A DNA stretch of 64,000 nt from Vreelandella jeotgali Hwa. GTDB lineage: Bacteria > Pseudomonadota > Gammaproteobacteria > Pseudomonadales > Halomonadaceae. Shown piece by piece: positions 7,069 through 16,931 of the stretch. The stretch's first letter is position 1, and each line of letters opens with the position of its first letter. The DNA is taken from positions 51,713 to 115,712 of the forward strand of contig NZ_AMQY01000001.1 in NCBI RefSeq assembly GCF_000334215.1. Reading direction: 5' to 3'. A program made the translations under genes and the position numbers. A model generated the notes under the pieces. The model saw only the letters and a program-made list of their open reading frames with translations. It was not told where the DNA came from and made no database searches.

Positions 7069-7830
7069 CTAATCGGGTAACTCAATTTCGAGTCCATCCC
7101 AAGCCAGTGACACGTTCGCTGGCAATGATAAATAGGTAGTCAGCACCTCAGCATCGACGTCGTGGCTCAGGTGCGTCAACCAGCCTTGGGAAGGGTTCAG
7201 ACGCTCGAGAATGTCGAGGGCCATAGTGATATTATTATGGTTACGCGGCATCGTATGACTGGCCGGATGGGTGGCATCAAGAATGACGATATCCGGCTGC
7301 CATTGGCGTAAAAAATGTTCGGTGCTGCCGGGCAGCCCAACAGTATCGGTCAGATAGGCAAGTCGGCTCATCGAGTCGGCAATACAGTAGCCCAGTGTGG
7401 GCCTGCTGTGATTGAGCGGCACAGGAATGACGTTCATGTCCCCTAATACCAAGGGCCGAAACGGCTCGAGTCCGGGTCTAAAATCGAGAATGCCGGGATG
7501 TTTGAAGAGATCCGCACAGCCCTCGGCATCTCTGGGACCGTAGATCGGTATCGATTCACCCACTCCCCAGCGTAGATGCAACAGCCCCTGCACATGATCC
7601 GCATGATAGTGCGTGAGCAGCACGCCGGCGGGGCGTTCGCGTTCGCAGCTATCGGCCAGGTCCATGCGCCCAGCGTCGAGCAGGTAGCTCTCACCGCTGC
7701 TATAGATCTTGGCACTGCAAGGGCCGCGTCGATAACGGCTCATCAGCCGGGCGCGTTCACAGGCCAGGCAATGGCAGCCGAAACAGGGCACCTGGACACT
7801 GTCGCCGGTACCGGTAAAGCGAAATTTCAT
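7069..7830 (-). CDS. phnP: Phosphoribosyl 1,2-cyclic phosphate phosphodiesterase PhnP
   Basis: PhnP opens the cyclic ribose phosphate released by the carbon-phosphorus lyase to give ribose 1,5-bisphosphate. The 253-residue protein is a metallo-beta-lactamase-fold enzyme with the metal site HYHADH at residues 74-79 and an N-terminal cysteine cluster (PCFGCHCLAC) that fits the structural zinc site of PhnP. The start at 7830 overlaps the phnN stop by 4 bases (ATGA). An ATG 9 bases upstream is possible. It is the last gene of the phn operon, next to the IS481 insertion. Confidence 0.93.
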   Translation of the reverse strand: MKFRFTGTGDSVQVPCFGCHCLACERARLMSRYRRGPCSAKIYSSGESYLLDAGRMDLADSCERERPAGVLLTHYHADHVQGLLHLRWGVGESIPIYGPRDAEGCADLFKHPGILDFRPGLEPFRPLVLGDMNVIPVPLNHSRPTLGYCIADSMSRLAYLTDTVGLPGSTEHFLRQWQPDIVILDATHPASHTMPRNHNNITMALDILERLNPSQGWLTHLSHDVDAEVLTTYLSLPANVSLAWDGLEIELPD

Positions 7831-8369
7831 GAGATGCACTCGGTATTGAGCAATCTCTGCAATGCCGCCACGCTGTGGTGCAGCGCCTTGTTATTGTTGA
7901 GGCGCTCGACATCTACTAGCTCCGCTTCCAGACGCTGATGCTGCGCCAGGCGTCGTTCGATCTCGAAGTGCGTCTCACGGCCACGCTGAATCAAACGCTG
8001 ACGCAATACCTGTGGTTCCGCCGTAACCAATATCGGAAGCAACTGCTCACCGAAACGCTCACGCGCGCGAGCGAAGGCGCGTCGACTACCATTGACGATG
8101 ACCGTATGATCACGCTTTAGCCAGTGCTCCACCTCGATCCCGATGCCATACTCAAGACCGTGTGCCTGCCAATCGAGACAGAACAGGCCGGCGTGACGGC
8201 GTTCGGTGAACTCTTGCGCGGATAGGCTCACGCAGTTTTCATGATGTCCGCTCCAGCGCGTAATATAGCGGTGCGCCACCAGCAGTTCGGGGTGGCATTG
8301 ACGAATGGCGCTCAGCAGGCTGTCCTTGCCCACGCCACTGGCACCCATGAGGTAAACGAGACGCGCCAT
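7827..8369 (-). CDS. phnN: Ribose 1,5-bisphosphate phosphokinase PhnN
   Basis: PhnN phosphorylates ribose 1,5-bisphosphate to PRPP, feeding the sugar from phosphonate breakdown back into nucleotide synthesis. The 180-residue protein has a P-loop at residues 9-17 (GASGVGKDS) and a guanylate-kinase-like fold pattern, and its length is typical. It starts one base after the phnM stop and overlaps phnP by 4 bases, so it is translationally coupled within the operon. Confidence 0.93.
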   Translation of the reverse strand: MARLVYLMGASGVGKDSLLSAIRQCHPELLVAHRYITRWSGHHENCVSLSAQEFTERRHAGLFCLDWQAHGLEYGIGIEVEHWLKRDHTVIVNGSRRAFARARERFGEQLLPILVTAEPQVLRQRLIQRGRETHFEIERRLAQHQRLEAELVDVERLNNNKALHHSVAALQRLLNTECIS

Positions 8370-8370
8370 A

Positions 8371-9516
8371 TCAATGCACCTGCCTTCCAGCGCACCACGC
8401 CCGTTTCAGGATCGGATGGTCGTCGACCGTCTGTACGCGCAATAGATCCGCGCGCAGTCCCTGAGCGAGACGACCGCGATCGGTCAGACCCACCGCTTGT
8501 GCCGGTTGTCGCGCGGCGCTGGCTACCGCCCTGGGCAGCGAATAGCCTTGTTCGATCTGCGCGGACTTGAACACGGCATCGAGTAGCGCGGCGGGATAAT
8601 AATCCGATGAGAGAATATCCAGCACCCCGAGTCCAATCATCTCGGTGGCGGCGATGTTGCCGGAGTGCGAGCCGCCGCGGACCACGTTGGGAGCGCCCAT
8701 CATCACCGCCATGCCGTTACGCTGCGAGGCCTCGGCGGCCTCCCGCGTGGTCGGGAACTCAGCGATGCGCATGCCGTACTCGTGGCTTTCGGCGACATGC
8801 TCGAGGGTGGCATCGTCGTGGCTGGCCAGAGCCAGGCCGAGAGTCCTGGCCTCCGCCGAAATGGTGCGGCGATACGTGTTGCTGTAGCGCGCACTGTTGG
8901 CCAGCTGGCGTTCGAGATAGATCTCCATATCCGCGTCGCTCAGCTCATACTTGCCCTGATAATAGGCGCGATACGCTTCGAGACTGACGAACTGGCGCTG
9001 CCCCGGGGCGTGATCCATCAGCGATACCAGGCCGAGCAGCGGCGAATCCGCCAGGGCGCGGAAGTTGCTCAGGGTATCTGGATGGCTGACCTCGCAGCGC
9101 AGGTGAATACGATGATCCACCCGTGCCAAACCTTCCTGCTGAATCCCGACGATGGCGTCGTGCATGGCCTTCAAGGAGTCGTGACGCATGCTCTGCTCAT
9201 CCACATCGCCAATCGAGAGCGCATCGAATACCGTGGTGATGCCGCTGGCGGCCATCTGGCTATCGTGGGCCAGGGCGGCCTGGCGCCGAGGCCAGGCCAC
9301 CTTGGGCCGGGGCTGGAAATACTTCTCCGCGTTGTCGGTGTGCAGCTCGACCAGCCCGGGCAGCAGATAGTCGCCTTCGCAGTCGATGGCGGTGGAGAGC
9401 CGACACGGCGCAAGATCGATCTCGCGGATCCTGCCGTTGCGTATCACCAGCGTGCCCCAGACCACCTCATCGTCGAGCACCAGCCTGGCCCGGGTAAGAA
9501 TCTGTTCGTTCATCAA
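8371..9516 (-). CDS. phnM: Alpha-D-ribose 1-methylphosphonate 5-triphosphate diphosphatase PhnM
   Basis: PhnM removes pyrophosphate from ribose 1-methylphosphonate 5-triphosphate before C-P bond cleavage. The 381-residue protein is of the amidohydrolase family, with the metal-binding motif LPGLVELHTDNAEK near residue 55 and later histidines (SHDD near 230). Its length matches the family. AGGAG lies 9 bases ahead of the start, and the start overlaps the phnL stop (TGATG). Confidence 0.94.
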   Translation of the reverse strand: MMNEQILTRARLVLDDEVVWGTLVIRNGRIREIDLAPCRLSTAIDCEGDYLLPGLVELHTDNAEKYFQPRPKVAWPRRQAALAHDSQMAASGITTVFDALSIGDVDEQSMRHDSLKAMHDAIVGIQQEGLARVDHRIHLRCEVSHPDTLSNFRALADSPLLGLVSLMDHAPGQRQFVSLEAYRAYYQGKYELSDADMEIYLERQLANSARYSNTYRRTISAEARTLGLALASHDDATLEHVAESHEYGMRIAEFPTTREAAEASQRNGMAVMMGAPNVVRGGSHSGNIAATEMIGLGVLDILSSDYYPAALLDAVFKSAQIEQGYSLPRAVASAARQPAQAVGLTDRGRLAQGLRADLLRVQTVDDHPILKRAWCAGRQVH

Positions 9517-10232
9517 AATGTCTCCTGAGAAGAGGTGCGGGCCATCAGATGCTCGTCCAGCGGCAGCAAGCGATCCGCCACTCGGCTGCGTACATCCTCG
9601 TCGTGGCAGATGCCGAGCAGGGCGCAGCCTCGGGCCTTGGCCTCACTGATCATCTCAACCACGACGTCGCGGTTGGTGGCATCCAGAGAGGCAGTGGGTT
9701 CGTCGAGCAGCAGCAGCGGGTGCTCACCGATGAAGCCCTCGGCGATGTTCACGCGCTGCTGCTCGCCCCCGGAAAAGGTGCCCGGCGGCAGCGACCACAG
9801 GCGCTCGGGCAGATTGAGGCGGGCGAGCAGCGTTTCGGCGCGCTGGCGGGCGTCCTGGGCGTAGGCACCCCGGGCCAGCAGCGGCTCCATCACTACCTCC
9901 CGAGCGGAAACCCGCGGTACAACGCGAAGGAACTGGCTGACGTAGCCGACTACATCCCGGCGCACTCGGTGCCAGGCATGAGTCGGCAAATCGGTCAACT
10001 CCAGCAGGCCGTCGTCGAAGTGGATGCGGATACTGCCGCGCTCGGCGAGATAGTTGCCGTGGAGCATCTTGAGCAGGGTGCTCTTGCCGATGCCACTACG
10101 CCCCGCCAGTACCAGACATTCGCCGCGGTGCAGCTCAAGGGAAAGATCGTGCATCACCTTGATGGCAATACCGCCCTGACCGTGCAGGACGAAATCCTTG
10201 TGCAGCTTCTCGATGGTGAGTAATGCCTTCAT
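9513..10232 (-). CDS. phnL: C-P lyase complex ABC-type subunit PhnL
   Basis: PhnL is an ABC-ATPase-like component of the carbon-phosphorus lyase complex, required for coupling the phosphonate to the ribosyl triphosphate. The product has Walker A GRSGIGKST, signature FSGGEQQRV and Walker B LLLLDEPT. I place the start at 10232 (MKALLTIEKL) because AAGGAG lies 8 bases before it. An upstream in-frame ATG at 10256 overlaps the phnK stop by 4 bases and would add eight residues. No membrane partner follows, as expected for an enzyme subunit rather than a transporter. Confidence 0.93.
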   Translation of the reverse strand: MKALLTIEKLHKDFVLHGQGGIAIKVMHDLSLELHRGECLVLAGRSGIGKSTLLKMLHGNYLAERGSIRIHFDDGLLELTDLPTHAWHRVRRDVVGYVSQFLRVVPRVSAREVVMEPLLARGAYAQDARQRAETLLARLNLPERLWSLPPGTFSGGEQQRVNIAEGFIGEHPLLLLDEPTASLDATNRDVVVEMISEAKARGCALLGICHDEDVRSRVADRLLPLDEHLMARTSSQETF

Positions 10233-10252
10233 CGCTTGGCTCCTTGAGTCGC

Positions 10253-11128
10253 TCATGGCGTCAGCACCGACGACACCAGCAGTTGGGAATAGGCGTGCTG
10301 TGGATCGTCGAGGATTTGATCGGTCAAACCGGCTTCCACCACGCGGCCCTGACGCATCACCAGCAAACGATGCGAGAGCAGCCGCGCCACGGCCAGGTCG
10401 TGAGTGACCAGCACCACGGAGAGCCCAAGCTGACGCACCAGGGTACGCAGCATGTCGAGCAGGCGCGCCTGCACGGAGACGTCCAGCCCCCCGGTGGGCT
10501 CGTCCATGAACACCAAGCGTGGCCGGGTGACCAGGGTGCGAGCGATCTGCAGGCGCTGCTGCATGCCGCCGGAGAAGGTCTGAGGCGCATCGTCAATGCG
10601 TTCGGCATCGAGCTCCACCTGACGCATCCAGTCGCAGCCGGCGGCGCGCAGCTGACCGTAGTGACGATCCCCTAGGGCCATCAGGCGTTCACCGATATTG
10701 GCACCGGCGGAGACGCCCATGCGCAGGCCATCCCGTGGGTTCTGATGCACCAGCCCCCACTCCAGGCGCAACAGGGCGCGGCGGCGAGCGTCGCCGATGC
10801 CATAGAGATCGAGTTCGCCTTCACGGCTATGATCACTGAGGCTTCGGTCGAGCGGATAGTAGGTCACCCGGCCGGCGTCCGGGGCTTCCAGGCCGGCGAG
10901 TATGCGCAGCAGGGTCGATTTGCCGGACCCGGACTCGCCGACGATGCCCAGCACCTCGCCGGCATGCAGACGAAAATCGATCGCCTCGCAGCCCTTGCCC
11001 GGACCATAAAGGCGGGTGATGCTCTCCACGTCCAGCAACGCAGGGCTATCCAGGTCGGGTCTCTCCAGTACGGGCTTATCCAACACAGGCTTCTCCCCGA
11101 CGGGGCTTTCTAGAACGGAGCGCGTCAT
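10253..11128 (-). CDS. phnK: C-P lyase complex ABC-type subunit PhnK
   Basis: PhnK is the ATPase that binds the PhnGHIJ core of carbon-phosphorus lyase. The 291-residue protein has Walker A GESGSGKST, signature FSGGMQQRL, Walker B LVFMDEPT and switch H in VTHDLAV. It carries an N-terminal extension of about 30 residues that is a run of short repeats (VLESP, VLDKP, VLERP), longer than in E. coli PhnK (252 residues). The true start may lie inside that run. It overlaps phnJ by 4 bases. Confidence 0.93.
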   Translation of the reverse strand: MTRSVLESPVGEKPVLDKPVLERPDLDSPALLDVESITRLYGPGKGCEAIDFRLHAGEVLGIVGESGSGKSTLLRILAGLEAPDAGRVTYYPLDRSLSDHSREGELDLYGIGDARRRALLRLEWGLVHQNPRDGLRMGVSAGANIGERLMALGDRHYGQLRAAGCDWMRQVELDAERIDDAPQTFSGGMQQRLQIARTLVTRPRLVFMDEPTGGLDVSVQARLLDMLRTLVRQLGLSVVLVTHDLAVARLLSHRLLVMRQGRVVEAGLTDQILDDPQHAYSQLLVSSVLTP

Positions 11129-11958
11129 GCAACCTCCCCACGCCGCAACAGGCAGTAGTCGGTATCCGAGCAGACGAACATGCGGCTGCCCACGTCGTCG
11201 GTGATCACTTCATCGAGGAAGCTATGATCCGAGCCGCATAGCGCGCAGTGCTCGTCCCAGGCTTGGATCTCGAAGGGATGATCCTCGAAGTCGAGGCTCT
11301 CCACCCGGGTGTGCGGGGGGATGGCATACAGACGCTTCTCGCGACCGGCACCGAACAGCATCAGGGCATCACTCATGTGCAGCTTGGGGTTGTCGAACTT
11401 GGGGATGGGCGAGGGGTCGGTCACATAGCGACCGTCGACCTTGACCGGATAGGCGTAGGTGGTGGCGATATGTCCGTAGCGCGCGATGTCCTCATAGAGC
11501 TTGACGTGCATCACGCCGTACTCTTCCAGCGCGTGCATCAATCGCGTCTCCTGTTCGCTTGGCTCGATGAAGCGCAGCGGCTCCGGGATCGGCACCTGAA
11601 AGACCAGGATCTGTCCGGGCTCGAGGGGCGTTTCGGGAATACGATGGCGGGTCTGGATGACATCCGCCGCCGCGGTAGCGGTGGTCGTCTCGACCCCGGC
11701 GACGCGCTCGAAGAAGGCGCGGATGCTCACCGCGTTGGTGGTGTCGTCGGCGCCCTGGTCGATGACCTTGAGCACGTCGTCGGCGCCCAGGATGCTGGCG
11801 GTAAGCTGCATGCCGCCAGTACCCCAGCCGTAGGGCATCGGCATCTCGCGCCCGCCGAAGGGTACCTGATAGCCGGGGATCGCTACGGCCTTGAGTAGCG
11901 CGCGGCGGATCATGCGCTTGGTCTGTTCATCGAGATAGGCGAAGTTATAGCCGTTCAT
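11125..11958 (-). CDS. phnJ: Carbon-phosphorus lyase PhnJ
   Basis: PhnJ is the radical-SAM enzyme that breaks the C-P bond of the ribosyl phosphonate. The 277-residue protein carries four C-terminal cysteines at 238, 241, 263 and 269, with the same spacing as the iron-sulfur and catalytic cysteines of E. coli PhnJ (241, 244, 266, 272). The start at 11958 (MNGYNFAYLDE) is preceded by AAGGAG, and the gene overlaps phnI by 14 bases. An open reading frame continues upstream of this start but is out of register with any gene. Confidence 0.96.
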   Translation of the reverse strand: MNGYNFAYLDEQTKRMIRRALLKAVAIPGYQVPFGGREMPMPYGWGTGGMQLTASILGADDVLKVIDQGADDTTNAVSIRAFFERVAGVETTTATAAADVIQTRHRIPETPLEPGQILVFQVPIPEPLRFIEPSEQETRLMHALEEYGVMHVKLYEDIARYGHIATTYAYPVKVDGRYVTDPSPIPKFDNPKLHMSDALMLFGAGREKRLYAIPPHTRVESLDFEDHPFEIQAWDEHCALCGSDHSFLDEVITDDVGSRMFVCSDTDYCLLRRGEVA

Positions 11959-13108
11959 GGTGTACTCCTTTCGATGCGCGCTCGGTCGCTTTGGCTTCCT
12001 CGCTGACGTTTTCCCTTTTCTGCTGCGGATCGCCCGCGCGACTGCGTTGCGCCTCGTGCGCCTTGCGCAGGCGGCGCAGCAGTTCCAGCTCGGACTGGAA
12101 ATCGACGTAGTGAGGCAGTTTGAGGTGCGAAACAAAGCCCGAGGATTCGACGTTGTCGGCGTGCGCCAGCACGAACTCAGCCTGCTGCGCCGGGCTTGTG
12201 ACAGATTCGCCAAGCTCCTCGGCGCGCAGGGCGCGATCGACCAGCGCCATGGCCATGGTCTTGCGCTCGTTGTGGCCGAAGGCCAGGCCGTAACCCCTCG
12301 TGAACTGCGGCGCGGCCTCGCGACTGCCGCCGAACTGGTTGACCATCTGGCATTCGCTGAGCGCGATCTCGCCGATGCAGATGACCTCGTCCCACTCCTC
12401 GACATGGATTTCGATATCCACCTGGCCGAGGCGAATCTCGCCGGCAAAGGGGTGATTGCGCCCGTAGCCGCGCTGGGTGGAGTAGCCGAGTGCCAGCAGA
12501 TAGCCCTCGTCACCGCGGGCCAGCATCTGTAGCCGGGTGGCGCGATCGACGGGAAAATCCGGCGGGTCCCGGGTGATGTCATAGGGTTCGCTGCCGTCGT
12601 CCCGTTCCTGCTCGATCAGTCCCTCATCATTGAGCAGGTCGAGGATTTGCGGGCAGGCCTCCAGCGCTTCTTCGGCCCTGGCCGGGGTGGGTACTTCCCC
12701 TTCGGCCAGCTGCAGAAAATCCAGCAGGCGATGGGTATAGTCGTAGGTCGGCCCCAGGATCTGACCGCCGGGAATGTCCTTGTAGGTGGCGCTGATACGG
12801 CGCTCGATACGCATGCTGCCGGTATCGAGCGGTTCGCTCACCGCCAGGCGCGGCAGGGTGGTGCGATAGGCGCGCAGCAGGAACACCGCCTCGATCAGAT
12901 CGCCGCTCGCCTGTTTGAGGGCCAAGGCCGCCAGTTCCGGATCGTAGAGCGAGGCCTCGCTCATCACTCGATCCACCGAGAGTCGTAGCTGCCCCGCGAT
13001 CTGCGCGACGTCAAGCTCGGCCTGATCGCGTTCGCCCCGACGGCGGTCGGCAAGCAAGCGATGCGCGTTGGCGATGGCCTGTTCGCCACCTTTCACGGCG
13101 ACATACAT
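11945..13108 (-). CDS. phnI: C-P lyase core subunit PhnI
   Basis: PhnI is the nucleosidase-type subunit that, with PhnG, H and L, links phosphonate to the ribose of ATP. The 387-residue protein matches PhnI in length and features, including the start MYVAVKGGEQAI, LGPTYDYTHRLLDF and the histidine-containing PHYVDFQSEL near the C-terminus. It overlaps phnH by 16 bases and phnJ by 14. Confidence 0.95.
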   Translation of the reverse strand: MYVAVKGGEQAIANAHRLLADRRRGERDQAELDVAQIAGQLRLSVDRVMSEASLYDPELAALALKQASGDLIEAVFLLRAYRTTLPRLAVSEPLDTGSMRIERRISATYKDIPGGQILGPTYDYTHRLLDFLQLAEGEVPTPARAEEALEACPQILDLLNDEGLIEQERDDGSEPYDITRDPPDFPVDRATRLQMLARGDEGYLLALGYSTQRGYGRNHPFAGEIRLGQVDIEIHVEEWDEVICIGEIALSECQMVNQFGGSREAAPQFTRGYGLAFGHNERKTMAMALVDRALRAEELGESVTSPAQQAEFVLAHADNVESSGFVSHLKLPHYVDFQSELELLRRLRKAHEAQRSRAGDPQQKRENVSEEAKATERASKGVHHERL

Positions 13109-13710
13109 GGACGAACCTCCTGATCAGTGCGCTCGACGCGGGTGCTGCGGGGAATGGCGACGAGCCGGTCATTGCAGGTGAGGATGGCGTCCATTCCGCG
13201 GGGGAAGCTCGCGCGATTGGCGCCAAGGCGTGCCATCAGACCATCCGCCTCACCGATATCCAGATGCCGCCGATCGGCAATACCGGGGCCGGAGAGCTGC
13301 CACGGGCCTGAAGCCTCGAGGTGTTCGAGGGCTATCAATAGCGTGATGCTACGGTTCGGGTAGGCGTCGCTGCCAATAGAAAAATCGATACCCTGCGCCA
13401 GGGAGTTGGAGGTGAGCAGGGCAAACTCCGCGGCGGCGCTATCCTCGGTGATAGGACAGCCGGTATGAAAACGCAGCGCTTCACGTAGCGCCGGGGAATC
13501 GAGCTCGCTGGCGATCCACAGCGGCGTATCGAGATCGCAGAGTGTCAGCAAGGCGCCCCATAATGCCGGGCCAATCGACGCCTCCCGGGGAGGCTCCGGC
13601 GCCCTTGGCATCTCGAGGGTGCCGGGCTCCGCCATGGCCTGGAGGAGCTGCCGAAACAGGCGTTGGCTGTCGTGAACGGGATCGTTGAAAGCGGGCCAGA
13701 GCATGGTCAC
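13093..13710 (-). CDS. phnH: C-P lyase core subunit PhnH
   Basis: PhnH is a core subunit of the PhnGHIJ complex. The 205-residue protein shows the family beginning (FNDPVHDSQRLFRQLLQAMAEPG) and the GTDAILTCN-like ending (RGMDAILTCNDRLVAIPR), and its length is usual. It overlaps phnG by 4 bases at its start and phnI by 16 at its end. Confidence 0.93.
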   Translation of the reverse strand: MTMLWPAFNDPVHDSQRLFRQLLQAMAEPGTLEMPRAPEPPREASIGPALWGALLTLCDLDTPLWIASELDSPALREALRFHTGCPITEDSAAAEFALLTSNSLAQGIDFSIGSDAYPNRSITLLIALEHLEASGPWQLSGPGIADRRHLDIGEADGLMARLGANRASFPRGMDAILTCNDRLVAIPRSTRVERTDQEVRPCMSP

Positions 13711-14138
13711 TCTCCTCTTACCAGGGTGAAGAAATCGACCCGGGTGGCCGCGGCGGTGCGCGAGGCCTGTGCTTCCCGGGTGGTTAGCGCGTCCTGCAAC
13801 GGGGCGATCAGTTCATCGTCGATGCGTCTAACAAGCCCGGCTTGCTGGGCGCAAGCATCGACCAGGGCGATCAATTCCGCGTGACGCCGATCGCGACCGC
13901 GCACCCAGCCATGGCCCAGAGTGCCGTCATCGAGGGCCACACTGGCGCGGGTCATGGTGATCTCGCCGAAGTTGAAGGCGTTGCCGGTACCGCCCATGCG
14001 GCCTCTGACCATGGCCATGCCGGTTTCCGGGCCGCGCACGCAGCGGTGCTGTTCGTGGATATCGAGCGCTGCCCAACGCGATTCGAGGTGGTGGCAGGGC
14101 GTCAGGGCAAGCACGCGCTGACGATAGGGTCGAGTCAT
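13707..14138 (-). CDS. phnG: C-P lyase core subunit PhnG
   Basis: PhnG is the small subunit of the C-P lyase core. The 143-residue protein has the conserved FNFGEITMTRASV segment and GHGWVRGRDRRHAE, and it ends with the usual RVDFFTLVRG. It is the first of the catalytic genes, 34 bases after the permease gene phnE and overlapping phnH. Confidence 0.92.
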   Translation of the reverse strand: MTRPYRQRVLALTPCHHLESRWAALDIHEQHRCVRGPETGMAMVRGRMGGTGNAFNFGEITMTRASVALDDGTLGHGWVRGRDRRHAELIALVDACAQQAGLVRRIDDELIAPLQDALTTREAQASRTAAATRVDFFTLVRGE

Positions 14139-14172
14139 GACAACCTCATTAGGATTTGCAGTGGTAAAGGCA

Positions 14173-14964
14173 TCAGATGAAGCGCTTGCGCACCTGCTGG
14201 GAGACCATGTCGAGCAGCGTTACCGCGACGATGATGACCAGCATGATGGTGGCGGTTTCCGAATACTGGAAGCCACGCATGGTTTCCCACAGCGACACGC
14301 CGATACCGCCGGCGCCGACCATGCCCAGCACCGTCGCCGAGCGAATGTTCGACTCGAAGCGATACAGGCTGACCGAGATCCACAGGGGCAACACTTGGGG
14401 GATCAGGCCGAAGATGATCTCCTCGATGCGCCCGGCGCCGGTGACGCGAACGCCTTCCATGGGACCGGCTTCGGTGGCCTCTACGGCCTCCGAGAACAGC
14501 TTGGCCAGCACCCCGGTAGTATGGATAAACAGCGCCAGGGTGCCGGCGAAGGGGCCAAGGCCCACCGCGACGACGAAAAGCATGGCGAAGACCAGTTCGT
14601 TGATAGCACGGCAGGCGTCCATCAGCCGGCGCATGGGCTGATAGACCCACCAGGGCACCAGGTTTTCAGAAGATAAGAGGCTGCAAGGGATGGCGAAGAC
14701 CACCGCCAGCAGCGTCCCCCAGATGGCGATCTGGACCGTTACCAGCATCTGGGCGATGTAGTGCTTGAGATTGCCGAAGCGCAGCGGAAAGAAGTCGCCG
14801 GCCAGCTGAACCATGTTGTCGGTATTCTTGACCAGAAGGCCGGGCTGCATCTCGGCCCCCTGCCAGGCCCAGGTCAGCGCCCCCAGAATCACCCCCCAGC
14901 CCAGCAGTTTGAGCCAACGGCGCTTATGTGAAGCGAGGGATAGCGATGAGCTCTGCATGTTCAT
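14173..14964 (-). CDS. phnE: Phosphonate ABC transporter permease PhnE
   Basis: This 263-residue inner-membrane permease of the phosphonate importer has several hydrophobic helices. It carries the permease loop with the EAA-type motif ([21 protein letters not shown]), followed by [14 protein letters not shown]. The start at 14964 (MNMQSSS) is chosen for the AAGAGG site just upstream and because it clears the phnD stop. A longer frame to 15015 would overlap phnD. It works with PhnD and PhnC. Confidence 0.93.
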   Translation of the reverse strand: MNMQSSSLSLASHKRRWLKLLGWGVILGALTWAWQGAEMQPGLLVKNTDNMVQLAGDFFPLRFGNLKHYIAQMLVTVQIAIWGTLLAVVFAIPCSLLSSENLVPWWVYQPMRRLMDACRAINELVFAMLFVVAVGLGPFAGTLALFIHTTGVLAKLFSEAVEATEAGPMEGVRVTGAGRIEEIIFGLIPQVLPLWISVSLYRFESNIRSATVLGMVGAGGIGVSLWETMRGFQYSETATIMLVIIVAVTLLDMVSQQVRKRFI

Positions 14965-14989
14965 CAACCTCTTTGAATAGGACCAGGGC

Positions 14990-15991
14990 TCACTGAGCGG
15001 CCACGCTGGAGGCATTCTGCTTCTCGATGCGCTGGCTCAGTTCTTCCAGGCGTTCATCCAGCTCTGCCAGGCGCTGCTTTTTTTGCTGTTCATCCTGCGA
15101 GTCATCGTTGGCGATCTGGGAGCGCTGTTTGAAAAGTTCGAGCTGACGAATGGGCAGCAGCTGATCGTTGTCCGAGGGCTTGAGCCCCGACCACTGCAAC
15201 CCCGCCAGAATGGCCTTCTCTTCCTGGGTGTCGCCGTAGTTGAAGAAGAATTCCTTGAGCTTGGCCTTCGTCTCCTCCGGCAGCTCCTTGCGCCATACCA
15301 GGGGGTCGGAAGGGATCAGCGGCGATTTCCAGATGCTCTTGATCTGCTCGGCCTTGCCCGGATGGCTTTGTTCGAGGCGATCCATGCTTTCGGTGTTGTT
15401 GGTCGCCACATCCACCTGGCCATTGGCGACCGCCAGGGCATTGGTCTCGTGATTGGAATTGAGGGTGCGCTTGAAAGCCCTGGAAGGATCCACGCCGTTC
15501 TGGGCGAAGACGTAGTAGCCCGGCACCAGAAAGCCCGAGGTGGAGTTGGGATCACCGTTGCCGAAGATCAGGTCGGAAGCATTGGCGAGGACCTCATCGA
15601 CGCTGTCATAAGGGCTATCCTGGCTGACCAGCAGCAGGCTGTAATAACCGGCCTTGCCATTGTCGGGAACCGTCTGGGCGAAGATCTCGCCGCCGGCGCG
15701 ATCGACCGCTTCCATGGCTGACTTGTTGCCATACCAGGCCAGATCGATCTTGTCGAAACGCATCGCCTGGATAACCGCCGCGTAGTCGGTGGCGAAGAAA
15801 GGCTTGACCTCTACTCCCACCTCTTCGGACAGGTCCGCCAGGAATGGCTTCCACAGCGGCGCCATGTTCTGGCTGGACTCGGTGGAAATGATGCCGAACT
15901 TCAAGGGCTCCTCGGCGGCGGCCGGACCGCTTATGACGCCCAGGCCAATAATCAGTGATAGCGCCAGTCGACGCAGGGGAAGAGTCAGCAT
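14990..15991 (-). CDS. phnD: Phosphonate ABC transporter substrate-binding protein PhnD
   Basis: This 333-residue periplasmic binding protein captures phosphonates. A signal peptide (residues 1-26, cleaved after PAAA) precedes [15 protein letters not shown]. Family features are [22 protein letters not shown] and [17 protein letters not shown]. The C-terminal about 50 residues form a charged, glutamine-rich helix like that in E. coli PhnD. The start at 15991 has AAGGAG 7 bases upstream. Confidence 0.95.
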   Translation of the reverse strand: MLTLPLRRLALSLIIGLGVISGPAAAEEPLKFGIISTESSQNMAPLWKPFLADLSEEVGVEVKPFFATDYAAVIQAMRFDKIDLAWYGNKSAMEAVDRAGGEIFAQTVPDNGKAGYYSLLLVSQDSPYDSVDEVLANASDLIFGNGDPNSTSGFLVPGYYVFAQNGVDPSRAFKRTLNSNHETNALAVANGQVDVATNNTESMDRLEQSHPGKAEQIKSIWKSPLIPSDPLVWRKELPEETKAKLKEFFFNYGDTQEEKAILAGLQWSGLKPSDNDQLLPIRQLELFKQRSQIANDDSQDEQQKKQRLAELDERLEELSQRIEKQNASSVAAQ

Positions 15992-16028
15992 GTCGTACTC
16001 CTTGAATGTGAGGTGTGTGAATCCAGGG

Positions 16029-16868
16029 TTAGAGGGCCGCACCCGCGGCGGCGGGCTGGGTGATGGTGTCCGGCTGCTGTGGTCGACGATCGAAGAGTTC
16101 GCACAGTCCTTCGTCGTCGTAGAGCGCCTGCAGGCGTGCATCGGTGAGGTGCTGAATCGAGTCATCGTAGTAAAGCCGGCCCTGCTTCAAGGCGATGGCA
16201 CGGCGGCAGAATTCTCGGGCGTATTCGACCTGATGCAGGGTGACGAGAACGGTGCGACCGTCTTCCTCGTTGATACGCTGGAGGATCTTCATCACCTCGC
16301 GGGCGCTGCGCGGATCCAGCGAGGCGATGGGTTCGTCGGCGAGGATAATGTCGGCGTCCTGTACCAGCGCGCGGGCAATGGCGACGCGCTGCATCTGGCC
16401 GCCGGAGAGGGTGTTGGCGCGTTGGCCGGCCAGGCTTTCCAGCCCGACCCGGGACAGTGCCTCGAGCGCCCGCAGGCGTTCCTGTCGATTGAAGCGTCCC
16501 AGCAGGGCGCGCCCGCGGGGCATACTACCGAGATGTCCGATCAGTACATTGGTCAGGACACTGAGTCGCCCGACCAGATTGTACTGCTGAAAGATATAGC
16601 CGACGCGACAGCGCTCGGCGCGCGAGCAGCGTGTCAGCTTGCCGCGCTGCTGAACGGCACGGTCCATGATGGTGACGCGGCTACGCTGTTCGCGATTGGC
16701 CCGGGTCAGACCTACCATCAATCGAAGCAGGGTAGATTTGCCGGAACCGGAGGGGCCGATCAGCGCCACCATGTCGCCGGCATCGATTTCGAAATCGACA
16801 TCCTGCAACACGGTGGTGCGACCGAACGTCTTGCTGAGCTGTTCAACTGCGATGTTGGTGAGCGACAT
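16029..16868 (-). CDS. phnC: Phosphonate ABC transporter ATP-binding protein PhnC
   Basis: This 279-residue ATPase drives phosphonate import. Walker A GPSGSGKST, signature LSGGQMQRVA, Walker B IILADEPIASLD and switch LHQVEYA are all present, and the FQQYNLVGRLSVLTNVL stretch is typical of PhnC. AAAGGAGG precedes the ATG. It is the first gene of the operon phnCDEGHIJKLMNP. The regulator gene phnF and the acetyltransferase gene phnO of the E. coli operon are absent, so control probably rests on PhoB. Confidence 0.95.
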   Translation of the reverse strand: MSLTNIAVEQLSKTFGRTTVLQDVDFEIDAGDMVALIGPSGSGKSTLLRLMVGLTRANREQRSRVTIMDRAVQQRGKLTRCSRAERCRVGYIFQQYNLVGRLSVLTNVLIGHLGSMPRGRALLGRFNRQERLRALEALSRVGLESLAGQRANTLSGGQMQRVAIARALVQDADIILADEPIASLDPRSAREVMKILQRINEEDGRTVLVTLHQVEYAREFCRRAIALKQGRLYYDDSIQHLTDARLQALYDDEGLCELFDRRPQQPDTITQPAAAGAAL

Positions 16869-16931
16869 AACGCCTCCTTTGGTAGTGGGCGCTAGTGTCG
16901 CGTAGATATATTAAGCTTTGACGTCCAGCCA

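Noticed and set aside
11959..12582. Upstream extension of the phnJ reading frame to 485 codons
   Set aside because: PhnJ starts at 11958 by ribosome site and family length. The extension is out of frame with phnI and has shadow composition.
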